NCBI GenBank assembly: GCA_007859835.1
Contig: SJPJ01000002.1
Location: 586,498-635,246, forward strand
Origin: Novipirellula herctigrandis
Lineage (GTDB): Bacteria > Planctomycetota > Planctomycetia > Pirellulales > Pirellulaceae
Reading direction: 5' to 3'
DNA length: 48,749 nt
This document shows, one piece after another, positions 9,986-20,265 of the stretch (positions within the stretch are counted from its first letter, which is position 1; every line of letters starts with the position of its first letter). The position numbers and the translations under genes were made by a program. Below the pieces are notes generated by a model, which was given only the letters and a program-made list of their open reading frames with translations, had not been told where the DNA came from and did not search any database.

Positions 9986-10345
9986 CTAACGAGATACTGC
10001 CTCGAGCAGGTCGAGTGCTTGACGTGTCTGATCGTACCCACCCAATTGGTTGCTGATTTCCTTTAATTGCAACAAAGCCTCAAACGAAGTCGTTCTAACA
10101 GTCGAAGTTTTCCTGACCGATCGAGAGGCCGATGTCGACTTTTTGCCAGCCGGACGGCCGCGTTTTCGGCTCATGCCACTGCTCTTCCTAGCCTGCGATC
10201 GAATCGTGCTAACGTATTGGACACTAACGTTGACGCCATTCTTCTTCAATTCTGCAGCAACAACGGTCGGCGACGTGCCTGGATGGGCTTCGTCGAATTC
10301 ACGGATTGCTGCAGCACGATTGACTTTCGACTTCTTTTTAGCCAT
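9986..10345 (-). CDS. Small basic AT-hook-like protein
   Basis: 119 residues, very basic. The N-terminal half (MAKKKSKVNRAAAIREFDE, then HPGTSPTVVAAELKKNGV and VSVQYVSTIRSQARK) looks like a small helix-turn-helix: a two-helix unit that asks for a partner sequence and is followed by a basic helix. The middle contains RKRGRPAGKK, a good match to the AT-hook core (GRP flanked by basic residues) that binds the minor groove of AT-rich DNA. The C-terminal 35 residues form a predicted helix (LLQLKEISNQLGGYDQTRQ). A nucleoid-associated or regulatory DNA-binding role is likely. I recall similar small proteins in planctomycetes but no characterised member. Confidence 0.75.
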   Translation of the reverse strand: MAKKKSKVNRAAAIREFDEAHPGTSPTVVAAELKKNGVNVSVQYVSTIRSQARKSSGMSRKRGRPAGKKSTSASRSVRKTSTVRTTSFEALLQLKEISNQLGGYDQTRQALDLLEAVSR

Positions 10346-10414
10346 CTGTTTAAATTACCTATTGGTTAAAAAACATCCATGTCTCAGAAACTGCCTATTT
10401 TCCGTCTCGGATAA

Positions 10415-10440
10415 ACTATAGAAAAACGCGGAGACGTCAA
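10415..10440 (-). promoter_or_regulatory. Possible promoter of the AT-hook gene
   Basis: On the minus strand TTGACG (plus 10435-10440) matches the -35 consensus in five of six bases, and TATAGT (plus 10415-10420) resembles a -10 box. The spacing is only 14 bp, shorter than ideal, and other weak -10 candidates lie just beyond, so this is tentative. It would leave a leader of about 65 nt. Confidence 0.3.
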
Positions 10441-10524
10441 TTGTCTATTCACGAGCAGAGAACAAGTTATGGATGAATGATTCTTATGGCGCGATCGACG
10501 ACCAAAGTTTTGAGGACCAAGGTC

Positions 10525-12504
10525 CTACATTCTGGCGATAACTCGAATCCCCAAGAGATCCAACCCAAGACGCAGCACTCGTCCGCACAATGTGACAAGT
10601 GCAAGACGTAGCGTCGCAATTTCTTCGCTCTCCGCTTTCAACACATGACAATTGTCATTGAACACGGCATACGCTTTTGCCGTTTCATACAAATAGTCAA
10701 CCAGTGCGTTGGGCGCATAATCTTGATGAACCGTTGCCAATGCCTCCTCCATACGTAGCAGTAGCAGCGCCAACGCTCGTTCAGCAGGATGGGTGAATTC
10801 GCATATCGATGGATCGATCGACGTGACACTCTGTTCGCTCCAACCCGCTTTGCGAAGAATGCCTTGAGTTCTCGCAAAGGAATACTGAATATAGGCCGAG
10901 GTATTACCGTCAAGCGAAACCATTTTGTCGAGACTAAATCGATAGTCGCTGGTTCGATGATGGGACAAATCGGCATATTTGATCGCTCCTAGACCAACCA
11001 CTTCGGCGACTTCGCTTTGCTCAGCAGCATCCATCGGTGGATCAATCTTCATAATTCGATCGGGATTACAAACGACTTGCCGCGCTCGATCCACTGCATC
11101 CGCAAGTAATCCTTCCAAACCGATCAAGGTACCACTTCGCGTTTTCATCGGACGACCATCTTCGCCGAGCACCGTACCGAAATTGACATGCACAAGCTTG
11201 ACATCTTCCATGCCGATATTCTTTGCTAGCGCAAACAGTTTCTCGAAATGCTCGCTTTGACGCGTATCAACCACATAAACAATTTCGTCTGGATGAAATT
11301 GTTCAAGCCGATACGAAAGCGTCGCAAGGTCGGTCGTTGCATAGAGATACGCACCGTCCTTTTTCTGGACGATCATCGGCGCATCGAAACCGTCAAGGAA
11401 GACACAAACCGCACCTTCACTGTCACGCGCCAATCCACGTTTTTCGAGATTTTCGACGACTCCGGCCAGCATTGAATGATAGAAACTCTCGCCGAGCGTA
11501 TGATCAAATTCGATCGATAACGCATCGTACACACGGTTGATCTCGTTTTTGCAATGAGGCAAAAACTCTTCCCACAAACGCAAATTCTCAACATCGCCCT
11601 GATGCAGCTTGACGGTCTCTTGCAGGACCGCTTCATCGACATTCACATGAGCTTCCGCTTTGGCAAAAAGATCCGAGTCACTTTCCACCGCTGCGATTTT
11701 TTTGTTCGCCCCCTGCAGTTGCGATTCGGCGCTCTTGAGTTTCGACTGAGCACTCGCCAATCTCTTCTTGGCTTTCTTGCCTTCCTTGGGGTCCGAAATC
11801 GATTCAGATTCTTGTTGACATGCCGACAACTCCACTTCAGCGACCGCAATGTTTTCGGCAAGCGTTTCCGTCGACCGTTTGGCCTTGCGATACTCAATCA
11901 GTTGGTTGACCAATCGATAGAGCTTGGCTAGTTCTGGCACCGGGTCTTTCGCAACTTGCTCGGGATCACCGAAGTGTTTGTAGCCATAAATAATGATGCC
12001 GAACTGGGTGCCCCAGTCACCGAGATGGTTGTCGGTGATCACTTCGTGACCGAGAAAACGAAGCGTCCGCGCAAGCGAGTCGCCGATCACCGTGCTTCGG
12101 ATATGACCGACATGCATCGGTTTGGCAACATTAGGTGAAGAAAAATCAACGATGATGCGACGTGGCGATTCCACTTTGGAAACCAAACATCGATCGTCGA
12201 CGAGCATCGCGCGCAGTTGATCCAGTAGAAAGGCATTCTTCAATCGCAAATTGATGAATCCTGGACCTGCAATTTCAGGTGGATCACAAAACTCATCAAC
12301 CTTCAACTGCTCGACAATTTCCGCAGCCAATTCGCGTGGTTTTTTGCCTCCAAGCTGTTTGGACAGTGGCATCGCACAATTGGCTTGATAGTCACCGAAC
12401 TTGGGATCGTTGGTCGAACGGATCATCGACGCGTAAGTGACGTCGTCGGTCAGGTTCTTCAGAGCGTCGGCGAATCGCAGACTGAGTTGTTTGGGTAGAT
12501 GCAT
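10525..12504 (-). CDS. argS: Arginyl-tRNA synthetase with coiled-coil insertion
   Basis: Class I synthetase that charges tRNA-Arg. 659 residues, against a typical 550-600. It has the N-terminal additional domain (PKFGDYQANCAMPLSKQLGG), the HIGH motif as HVGH (131-134, in NVAKPMHVGHIRST), the ArgRS-type replacement for KMSKS (GRPMKTRSG), and the DALR anticodon-binding domain at the C-terminus (ALLLLRMEEAL near its start). The excess length is an insertion at about 205-290, rich in Lys, Glu, Ala and Gln with heptad-like spacing, in the catalytic-core region. I recall similar insertions in planctomycete ArgRS. It follows rsfS by 21 bp, so the two are probably co-transcribed. Confidence 0.96.
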   Translation of the reverse strand: MHLPKQLSLRFADALKNLTDDVTYASMIRSTNDPKFGDYQANCAMPLSKQLGGKKPRELAAEIVEQLKVDEFCDPPEIAGPGFINLRLKNAFLLDQLRAMLVDDRCLVSKVESPRRIIVDFSSPNVAKPMHVGHIRSTVIGDSLARTLRFLGHEVITDNHLGDWGTQFGIIIYGYKHFGDPEQVAKDPVPELAKLYRLVNQLIEYRKAKRSTETLAENIAVAEVELSACQQESESISDPKEGKKAKKRLASAQSKLKSAESQLQGANKKIAAVESDSDLFAKAEAHVNVDEAVLQETVKLHQGDVENLRLWEEFLPHCKNEINRVYDALSIEFDHTLGESFYHSMLAGVVENLEKRGLARDSEGAVCVFLDGFDAPMIVQKKDGAYLYATTDLATLSYRLEQFHPDEIVYVVDTRQSEHFEKLFALAKNIGMEDVKLVHVNFGTVLGEDGRPMKTRSGTLIGLEGLLADAVDRARQVVCNPDRIMKIDPPMDAAEQSEVAEVVGLGAIKYADLSHHRTSDYRFSLDKMVSLDGNTSAYIQYSFARTQGILRKAGWSEQSVTSIDPSICEFTHPAERALALLLLRMEEALATVHQDYAPNALVDYLYETAKAYAVFNDNCHVLKAESEEIATLRLALVTLCGRVLRLGLDLLGIRVIARM

Positions 12505-12525
12505 CGTGCGTCAGTGGTTCTGGAT

Positions 12526-13035
12526 TCAGGAGTTTTGCGTCAACCCGAACTCTTCGAGTGGAATTCGCGTGCCGTCAGCCCAGAGTGATTCGAGGTCGTA
12601 GTATTCGCGAGTCTCTTCGTCGAACAAATGAACCACAACACTGCCATAATCGAGCACGATCCAGCGGCTCTCCTGATAACCTTCGATTCCGAGACGCTTG
12701 TCGCCGATGACTTTTTCCAATTCATCGTCGATCTGTTCGCTAATCGCGTGCAATTGGCGCCGGCTCGAACCGCTGGCGATCACAAACAGATCGAATTCGG
12801 CAGTTTGGCCACAGACATCGAGGATCAAAACATCTTGCCCCTTATTTTCCAGGGCAATTCGGGCGGCAGCAGCAGCCAGTTTTCGGCTGTAATCCGTTCC
12901 GTGCGGGCGGATCGCTCGCGTGGCAGTCAACATGGGATTTTTGGGTTTCTTTCCAGGTCCCGCGCCGGCTGACTCAGCTTGGACCGCTTCCGCAGTCTTT
13001 TTCGAGGCGTCATTTTCGTTTATAGATTCAGTCAT
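12526..13035 (-). CDS. rsfS: Ribosome silencing factor RsfS (Iojap family)
   Basis: 169 residues. The core (about 50-155) shows AARIALENKGQDVLILDV, FDLFVIASGSSRRQ and the family hallmark SRWIVLDYGSVVVHLF followed by REYYDLESLWADG. RsfS binds ribosomal protein uL14 on the 50S subunit and blocks subunit joining when nutrients are short. The first about 48 residues are a disordered extension rich in Ala, Glu and Lys that is absent from short family members; the start could lie further in, but the ATG at 13035 fits the gap to the upstream gene. It sits 21 bp before argS and 37 bp after the isochorismatase-like gene. Confidence 0.93.
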   Translation of the reverse strand: MTESINENDASKKTAEAVQAESAGAGPGKKPKNPMLTATRAIRPHGTDYSRKLAAAAARIALENKGQDVLILDVCGQTAEFDLFVIASGSSRRQLHAISEQIDDELEKVIGDKRLGIEGYQESRWIVLDYGSVVVHLFDEETREYYDLESLWADGTRIPLEEFGLTQNS

Positions 13036-13072
13036 ATCGGCAGTTTACTGGATTTATAGAAACTGTCACGCC

Positions 13073-13642
13073 TTAGAGGCGTTGTTTCTTGACCAATTGG
13101 CTAATCGCTTTGAATTCAGGATGTTTCGAGGTTCCGAGCCACTCGAACATGACCGATTCGGCCGTTAACACCGTCGCTCCGCAGATCACCATACGCCCAA
13201 TGGCCGTTTCGTGATCACGACCATGACGCGAAGCAACCGCTTCGGCAACCACATAAACACGGAATCCTTCGGCGATTAGATCCAAAACGGTCTGCAACAC
13301 ACACACGTGTGTTTCGATGCCAACGATGACAATTTGGTCCCTGCCTTGGTTCGCCCATGAATCGATCGCTTGGCGACAAACAGCAGCACTGAAGGCGGTC
13401 TTTTCCTCCGGTTCTGGGACCCGATTTGCGATCGGTGGAACGAGATTGCCAAGTCCTTGTGGATACTGGACCGTCGCCGCGAAAGGAACATCTAACCGGT
13501 CGGCGGCATCGATCAACCGCTCGGTCTGTTTCACCACGGCTTCGCCCGAGGGGATCACCGGTACTAGTTTTTCCTGCAAATCGACGACCAACAAAGCACT
13601 GCGGTCGGCTGACAAACGCAGTGGAGATTGAACGTGGGGCAT
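13073..13642 (-). CDS. Isochorismatase-family cysteine hydrolase
   Basis: 189 residues, a complete single-domain member. The catalytic triad is in place: D21 in LLVVDLQEKL, K81 in EEKTAFSA, and C114 in IVGIETHVCVLQT, which precedes the usual ASR...GRDHETA region (RHGRDHETAIGRM). Family members hydrolyse small amides or vinyl ethers. The sequence resembles the YcaC/hydrolase branch rather than true isochorismatases, and no siderophore or nicotinamide genes are near, so the substrate cannot be named. It begins 2 bp after the stop of the zinc-ribbon gene. Confidence 0.88.
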   Translation of the reverse strand: MPHVQSPLRLSADRSALLVVDLQEKLVPVIPSGEAVVKQTERLIDAADRLDVPFAATVQYPQGLGNLVPPIANRVPEPEEKTAFSAAVCRQAIDSWANQGRDQIVIVGIETHVCVLQTVLDLIAEGFRVYVVAEAVASRHGRDHETAIGRMVICGATVLTAESVMFEWLGTSKHPEFKAISQLVKKQRL

Positions 13643-13644
13643 CG

Positions 13645-13956
13645 TTAAGAATCCTTGCTGCTAGATTTCGGTTTGGATTCCGCCTTGGGCGTGCTCTTGG
13701 CTTCGCTTTTTGACCCGCTTTTTGACGCGATCTTAGACTTTTTGTCCGCCTTAGCAGCCTTCTTATAGCCTTCGCTGCGGTAGTCCGTTTGATAGAAACC
13801 ACTGCCTTTGAAGACGATCGCGGCACCACTGCCGAACAGTCGTTTCAGCTTATTCTTTTTGCATTTAGGACATTTCTTTTTGATAGGATCATTGATCCCT
13901 TGAAAAATCTCGAGAGTATGTTCGCAAGCATCGCACTCGTAATCGTAGGTTGGCAT
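13645..13956 (-). CDS. FmdB-family zinc-ribbon protein
   Basis: 103 residues. MPTYDYECDACEHTLEIFQG is the standard start of this family, so I chose the ATG at 13956 over an in-frame TTG 15 bp upstream. Four cysteines (C8, C11, C29, C32) form the zinc ribbon. The segment FGSGAAIVFKGSGFYQTDYR matches the conserved second half of the family. The last 45 residues are a Lys- and Ser-rich, probably disordered tail. The family's function is poorly known; regulatory roles have been suggested. It lies between grpE and the isochorismatase-like gene in the same run. Confidence 0.9.
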   Translation of the reverse strand: MPTYDYECDACEHTLEIFQGINDPIKKKCPKCKKNKLKRLFGSGAAIVFKGSGFYQTDYRSEGYKKAAKADKKSKIASKSGSKSEAKSTPKAESKPKSSSKDS

Positions 13957-14022
13957 TGAGGTTTGCCCCAAAAAGAGACGGTAGTTGATAATGGAATTTT
14001 GTGATTGGCGTGACAGATCGAA

Positions 14023-14613
14023 TCACTCCGATGGTCCACTGCTGACCACCACTTGGCTTGGTCGAACGACTCGGTCATGCAATTGGTATCCAATCACAGC
14101 CACATGCGAAATCGCACCCGCCGGATGCTCATCACTTGGCATTTGCGAAATCGCCTCATGCACGTTTGGGTCAAACGACTCTCCATCGGTCGGAATGGGG
14201 CGAACGTTATACTTGGCTAGCGTGTCATCAAGTTGTTTAACGACCATGGCTACACCCTCTCGCAATCCCGCAGCATCACTGCTCGATTCGGCCGCTTCGA
14301 TCGCCCGATGCAAGTTGTCGCGGACAAGCAACAAATCGTTGACCAATGGCAGCGAAGCGAAACGGAGCTGGTCTTCGTAATCGCGACGCATCCGTTTTCG
14401 AAAATTCTCGGCTTCGGCCTGAGCTTGCAGCACTCGCTTCTCCGCCGATTCGGACGACACTCGCAAACGCACAATTTCCTCATCGCGAGTTTCTGCCTGA
14501 GCGACGTCCTTGGCAAGATCCTCCGAAAACTCGCCCGAGTCGAAATGGTCGTTAACCGATTCTTCCGTGTTCACAGCCGAAGGTTCACTTTCGGGTGATT
14601 CGTGTTCGTTCAT
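14023..14613 (-). CDS. grpE: Nucleotide exchange factor GrpE
   Basis: 196 residues. An acidic N-terminus (1-45) leads into the long dimerising coiled coil (about 45-100: EEIVRLRVSSESAEKRVLQA, then AEAENFRKRMRRDYEDQLRF). The four-helix and beta-wing region follows, with LPLVNDLLLVRDNLHRAIEA, the GVAMVVKQLDDTLAKY segment and FDPNVHEAISQM. GrpE releases ADP from DnaK. dnaJ ends 36 bp upstream, so grpE is the second gene of a dnaJ-grpE pair. dnaK itself is not in this window. Confidence 0.96.
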   Translation of the reverse strand: MNEHESPESEPSAVNTEESVNDHFDSGEFSEDLAKDVAQAETRDEEIVRLRVSSESAEKRVLQAQAEAENFRKRMRRDYEDQLRFASLPLVNDLLLVRDNLHRAIEAAESSSDAAGLREGVAMVVKQLDDTLAKYNVRPIPTDGESFDPNVHEAISQMPSDEHPAGAISHVAVIGYQLHDRVVRPSQVVVSSGPSE

Positions 14614-14649
14614 TTTTGCGTCTCTGTATCTTAATCTGTCGTCTAAAAA

Positions 14650-15801
14650 CTAAACTTCTTGAGCTTTGTCATCGTGTTCAAAAAACGTCTTCAATTTCTC
14701 GAGAAAGGAATTGCGGTGAGGCAAAACTGACTCTCGTTCCAAATCCGCTAGCTCTCGCAATAGTTTTTCTTGATCGCCCGAAAGCTTCTTCGGTACTTCA
14801 ATAAAGACTTGCACGAGCAAATCACCGGCCCGGCCGCCTCGCGGATCCATAATGCCTTTGCCCTTCAGCGTGAAGACATCGCCACTTTGAGTCCCTGCTT
14901 GGACTTGAAGCGAATTGGGGCCTTCAAGTGTTGGTACTTCAATGTCTGCCCCCAGGGCTGCTTGGGTGTACGAAATCGGCAATTGCAAAATCAGGTGGTT
15001 GCCATCCCGTTTGAACAATTCATGTGGCAGCACGGAGATAAAGCAATAGCAGTCGCCCTGCGGCCCACCGTCGGGGCTTGCTTCGCCTTCGTTCTGCAAT
15101 CGCACTCGCATGCCATCATCGACTCCCGCAGGAATCTCGACCGTCAATTCTGCCTTCTCTTGCTGCAAACCGGTGCCGCGACAATCGCTGCACTTTTGGC
15201 TGATTTGTTGCCCTGCGCCGTGACAATTGGGACATGCAGTTTGCACTCGCAATATCCCGGCGGACTGGATCACTTGGCCGTGACCACCACACGTTGTACA
15301 CATTTCGGGTTGGCTGCCCGGCGCCGCACCGTTTCCGTCGCACGTTGTGCAGCGAACTTTTCGGCGAAACGTAATATCTTTGCTAACACCTCGAGCGGCT
15401 TCTTCGAGCGTCAGTGTCACGTTGCAGCGAATATCGGCGCCACGACGTGTTCGACGTCGTCCACCGCCACCACCCCCACGATTCCCAAACAAATCGCCGA
15501 ACATCCCGCCGCCAAACAAATCACCAAAGGCTTCAAAGATGTCTTCCGCATTATTGAATTGGTGAGCGGCCCCCTCGACACCTGCGTGTCCATATCGATC
15601 GTAGCGTTCACGTTTTTCGGGATCGCAGAGGATCTCGTATGCTTCGGAAGCCTCTTTGAATTTCTCCACCGCGTCTTCGTCGTTGCGGTTGCTATCGGGA
15701 TGAAATTTGATCGCCAACTTTCGATAAGCGCGGTCAATTTCCCCTTTCGCCGCACTGCGTGAGACACTGAGGACTTCGTAGTAGTCGCGTTTTTCAGCCA
15801 T
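14650..15801 (-). CDS. dnaJ: Chaperone DnaJ
   Basis: 383 residues, a full type I Hsp40. It has the J domain with HPD at 34-36 (KFHPDSNRN), a Gly/Phe-rich linker (GDLFGGGMFGDLFGNRGGGG), and four zinc-binding CxxCxGxG-type repeats (CTTCDGNG, CTTCGGHG, CPNCHGAG, CSDCRGTG). The C-terminal substrate-binding domains follow (TVEIPAGVDDGMRVRLQNEG, then LKGKGIMDPRGGRAGDLLV). It recruits unfolded clients to DnaK and stimulates its ATPase. It is preceded by a 145-bp gap holding terminator-like hairpins after groEL1, so dnaJ-grpE may start its own transcript. Confidence 0.97.
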   Translation of the reverse strand: MAEKRDYYEVLSVSRSAAKGEIDRAYRKLAIKFHPDSNRNDEDAVEKFKEASEAYEILCDPEKRERYDRYGHAGVEGAAHQFNNAEDIFEAFGDLFGGGMFGDLFGNRGGGGGGRRRTRRGADIRCNVTLTLEEAARGVSKDITFRRKVRCTTCDGNGAAPGSQPEMCTTCGGHGQVIQSAGILRVQTACPNCHGAGQQISQKCSDCRGTGLQQEKAELTVEIPAGVDDGMRVRLQNEGEASPDGGPQGDCYCFISVLPHELFKRDGNHLILQLPISYTQAALGADIEVPTLEGPNSLQVQAGTQSGDVFTLKGKGIMDPRGGRAGDLLVQVFIEVPKKLSGDQEKLLRELADLERESVLPHRNSFLEKLKTFFEHDDKAQEV

Positions 15802-15868
15802 AAGAGAGGGCGGTGGTTCCGTGTGCTGCTATGATCCAACTAGTTTCAATTACCATTGATTTAACGAA

Positions 15869-15908
15869 AACGGGTCGCGCACCAACGTCTCGATGGCGAC
15901 GACCCGTT
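15869..15908 (-). terminator. Probable terminator after groEL1
   Basis: A perfect 9-bp inverted repeat, AACGGGTCG (15869-15877) and CGACCCGTT (15900-15908), is separated by 22 bp. Read on the minus strand it is followed by TTCGTTAAAT, a short T-rich tract. It lies about 40 bp beyond the groEL1 stop. A second, 19-nt near-perfect palindrome (ATGAACTCA and its complement, 15922-15940) lies between the stop and this hairpin. The long loop and weak T-tract keep confidence moderate. Confidence 0.45.
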
Positions 15909-15946
15909 CGTTAACTCGAAAATGAACTCATTGAGTTCATCTGACT

Positions 15947-17566
15947 TTAAGAAACGACGCCTTCAACTTGGCGCTTTTCTTTGTCTTCATCTTCAAAGTT
16001 CGTCACGAGCGCTTCGGTCGTTAGAAGCAATCCCGAGATACTGCCGGCATTGGCCAGCGCGGTGCGTACAACCTTCACCGGATCAATCACGCCCGCTTTG
16101 ACGAGGTCAACGTATTTCCCCGTGTTGGCGTTGTAGCCCATCGCCCCGGTCTTCTGCAAGACTTCGTCAACCACGACACTGCCGTCGATGCCGCCGTTGT
16201 CTGCAATTTGACGCATCGGAGCATCCAAGGCACGCAAGACAATATCGACGCCGATCTTTTCGTCGCCCCTTGCCTTCTTCTTAGCGGCCTCAACCGCTTC
16301 GAGACAGCGAACCAAAGCCACGCCGCCACCTGGCAACACACCTTCTTCTACCGCAGCACGTGTGGCATGAAGGGCATCTTCCAAACGAGCCTTGGTTTGC
16401 TTCATTTCCGCTTCGGTTTCTGCACCGACGCTGACCACGGCGACTCCGCCGGAAAGCTTCGCCAAACGCTCTTGATACTTTTCCTTGTCGTACTCCGAAT
16501 CGGTTTGATCGATTTGAGCACGGATCTGGCCGACTCGTTTGTCGATCTCTTGGCGGCTTCCGCTACCTTCGACAATCGTCGTGTTGCCCTTTTCGACGGT
16601 CACCTTCTTGGCACGCCCAAGTTGTTCAAGCGTGACATTTTCCAGTTGAATACCGAGATCTTCGCTAATCAGCGTACCGCCGGTCAACACAGCGATATCG
16701 CCAAGCATTGCTTTGCGACGATCACCGAAACCAGGAGCCTTCACAGCACAAACGTTTAACGTGCCACGCAGCTTGTTAACCACCAACAATGTCAACGCTT
16801 CTGCATCGACGTCTTCGGCGATAATCAGAAGCGGCTGACTCGTTTGAGCGCTCTTTTCCAACAAGGGAACAAGATCACGGATGTTGCTGATCTTCTTCTC
16901 ATAGAGCAGCACCAAAGCGTTTTCAAGGTTCGCCTCCATCGTGCCGGGGTCATTAATGAAGTACGGTGAAATGTAGCCCTTATCGAACTGCATCCCATCC
17001 ACGTAACTCACTTCGGTCTTGCGGCTCTTGCCTTCTTCGACAGTGATCACGCCATCTTTGCCAACTTTTTCCAGTGCATCGGCGAGCAAATCGCCAATTT
17101 CACGGTCATTATTGGCACTGATCGCACCGACGTTGGCGATCTGATTTTTGCTGGAAACCGGAGTCCCCATTTCGATCAGCTTCTCCGAAGCAGCATCCAC
17201 AGCCTTTTCGATCCCACGACGGATCGCCGCTGGATTGCTGCCAGCGACGATATTGCGAAGACCTTCTTTGAAGATCGCTCGCGCCAAGACGGTTGCGGTC
17301 GTGGTGCCATCGCCAGCGATATCGCTAGTTTTTTGCGCCACTTCCATCACCAACTTGGCACCCATATTTTCGAAGCGGTCTTCGAGTTCAATTTCTTTTG
17401 CGACCGTGACGCCGTCTTTCGTGACGGTAGGACCACCGAACGATTTGTCGATAATAACGTTTCGGCCAGTCGGCCCCATGGTTACCGCAACCGCGTTGGC
17501 CAACTTTTCTACCCCCGCCAACATGCGTGTGCGGGCGTGGTCGTCGAATAACAATTGTTTTGCCAC
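15947..17566 (-). CDS. groEL: Chaperonin GroEL, copy 1 (adjacent to groES)
   Basis: 539 residues, full-length Hsp60. ATP-binding elements [13 protein letters not shown] and [14 protein letters not shown] are present, as are [16 protein letters not shown] and the C-terminal equatorial segment ending near residue 525. The C-terminus lacks the usual GGM tail and instead ends in charged residues ([13 protein letters not shown]). It starts with GTG at 17566, supported by a GAGGA ribosome site (plus 17575-17580). groES lies 141 bp upstream on the same strand, so this is the partner copy of a groES-groEL operon. It folds proteins in the cytoplasm together with GroES. Confidence 0.97.
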   Translation of the reverse strand: MAKQLLFDDHARTRMLAGVEKLANAVAVTMGPTGRNVIIDKSFGGPTVTKDGVTVAKEIELEDRFENMGAKLVMEVAQKTSDIAGDGTTTATVLARAIFKEGLRNIVAGSNPAAIRRGIEKAVDAASEKLIEMGTPVSSKNQIANVGAISANNDREIGDLLADALEKVGKDGVITVEEGKSRKTEVSYVDGMQFDKGYISPYFINDPGTMEANLENALVLLYEKKISNIRDLVPLLEKSAQTSQPLLIIAEDVDAEALTLLVVNKLRGTLNVCAVKAPGFGDRRKAMLGDIAVLTGGTLISEDLGIQLENVTLEQLGRAKKVTVEKGNTTIVEGSGSRQEIDKRVGQIRAQIDQTDSEYDKEKYQERLAKLSGGVAVVSVGAETEAEMKQTKARLEDALHATRAAVEEGVLPGGGVALVRCLEAVEAAKKKARGDEKIGVDIVLRALDAPMRQIADNGGIDGSVVVDEVLQKTGAMGYNANTGKYVDLVKAGVIDPVKVVRTALANAGSISGLLLTTEALVTNFEDEDKEKRQVEGVVS

Positions 17567-17707
17567 GACAGGATTCCTCTAAATGGTAAGTTGATTTGTT
17601 GTTTGGTATTTGTTGGAACTCGGCCTTTAGGATGCTACGTACGACAAAGCACTTGCGGCTTGATCCGAAGCACCCCAATGGAGTGAACTCCAACTTCGCT
17701 CGGCTGG

Positions 17708-18004
17708 TTACAGAACCTTCGCCAAGATGTCGCTTTCACGAAGGATCTTCAATTCCTTGCCATCGACTTCGATGTCGCTGCCACCGTAACGACCGTAGAT
17801 CACGGTATCACCAACGGTGACCGACAATTCGCCACGGTTGCCGCTGTCGAGCAATTTGCCAGGACCAACGGCGACGATCGTTCCACGAAGCGGCTTTTCG
17901 CGAGCTGCATCCGGGAGCACAATTCCGCCTGCGGTCATCTCTTCGGCTTCTTGAGGTTCAACAACGACGCGATCATCCAAAGGACGTAAACTGAGTTTTG
18001 CCAT
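17708..18004 (-). CDS. groES: Co-chaperonin GroES
   Basis: 98 residues. LRPLDDRVVVEPQEAEEMTA, then GGIVLPDAAREKPLRGTIVA (mobile loop region) and GDTVIYGRYGGSDIEVDG are diagnostic. It caps the GroEL cylinder as a heptamer. It is placed between two groEL genes, 204 bp after the stop of groEL copy 2 and 141 bp before copy 1. The 204-bp gap includes a 24-bp tandem repeat and an AT-rich leader, so groES may have its own promoter. No CIRCE operator (TTAGCACTC and its inverted copy) is visible upstream. Confidence 0.97.
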   Translation of the reverse strand: MAKLSLRPLDDRVVVEPQEAEEMTAGGIVLPDAAREKPLRGTIVAVGPGKLLDSGNRGELSVTVGDTVIYGRYGGSDIEVDGKELKILRESDILAKVL

Positions 18005-18084
18005 GTTAGTTATTCTTAGTGTTAAAAAATGTTTTGATTGATAAAGGAAATTACGAGGTGGTGTTGGTGCCTTGGCTTTTGCTG

Positions 18085-18156
18085 CCTAACCCTCAAGCCG
18101 GGCAAGGCCCTAACCCTCAAACCGGGCAAGGCCCTAACCCTCAAACCGGCCAAGGC
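18085..18156. repeat. Intergenic 24-bp tandem repeat, three copies
   Basis: Units start at 18085, 18109 and 18133, each with the core CTAACCCTCAAACCGGGC followed by AAGGCC; they differ by only one or two bases. The array lies in the gap between groEL copy 2 and groES. It does not look like an operator or a CRISPR (no spacers). It could be a variable-number tandem repeat. Confidence 0.9.
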
Positions 18157-18208
18157 ATCGGACAACCCGACGCCCAAAACGCTTGAAGGCCTGCACCAAC
18201 ATCCGACA

Positions 18209-20265
<2,057 letters not shown>

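Noticed and set aside
14770-15762. 330-codon plus-strand open frame
   Set aside because: Antisense to dnaJ, with Cys-rich stretches that simply mirror the zinc-finger codons.
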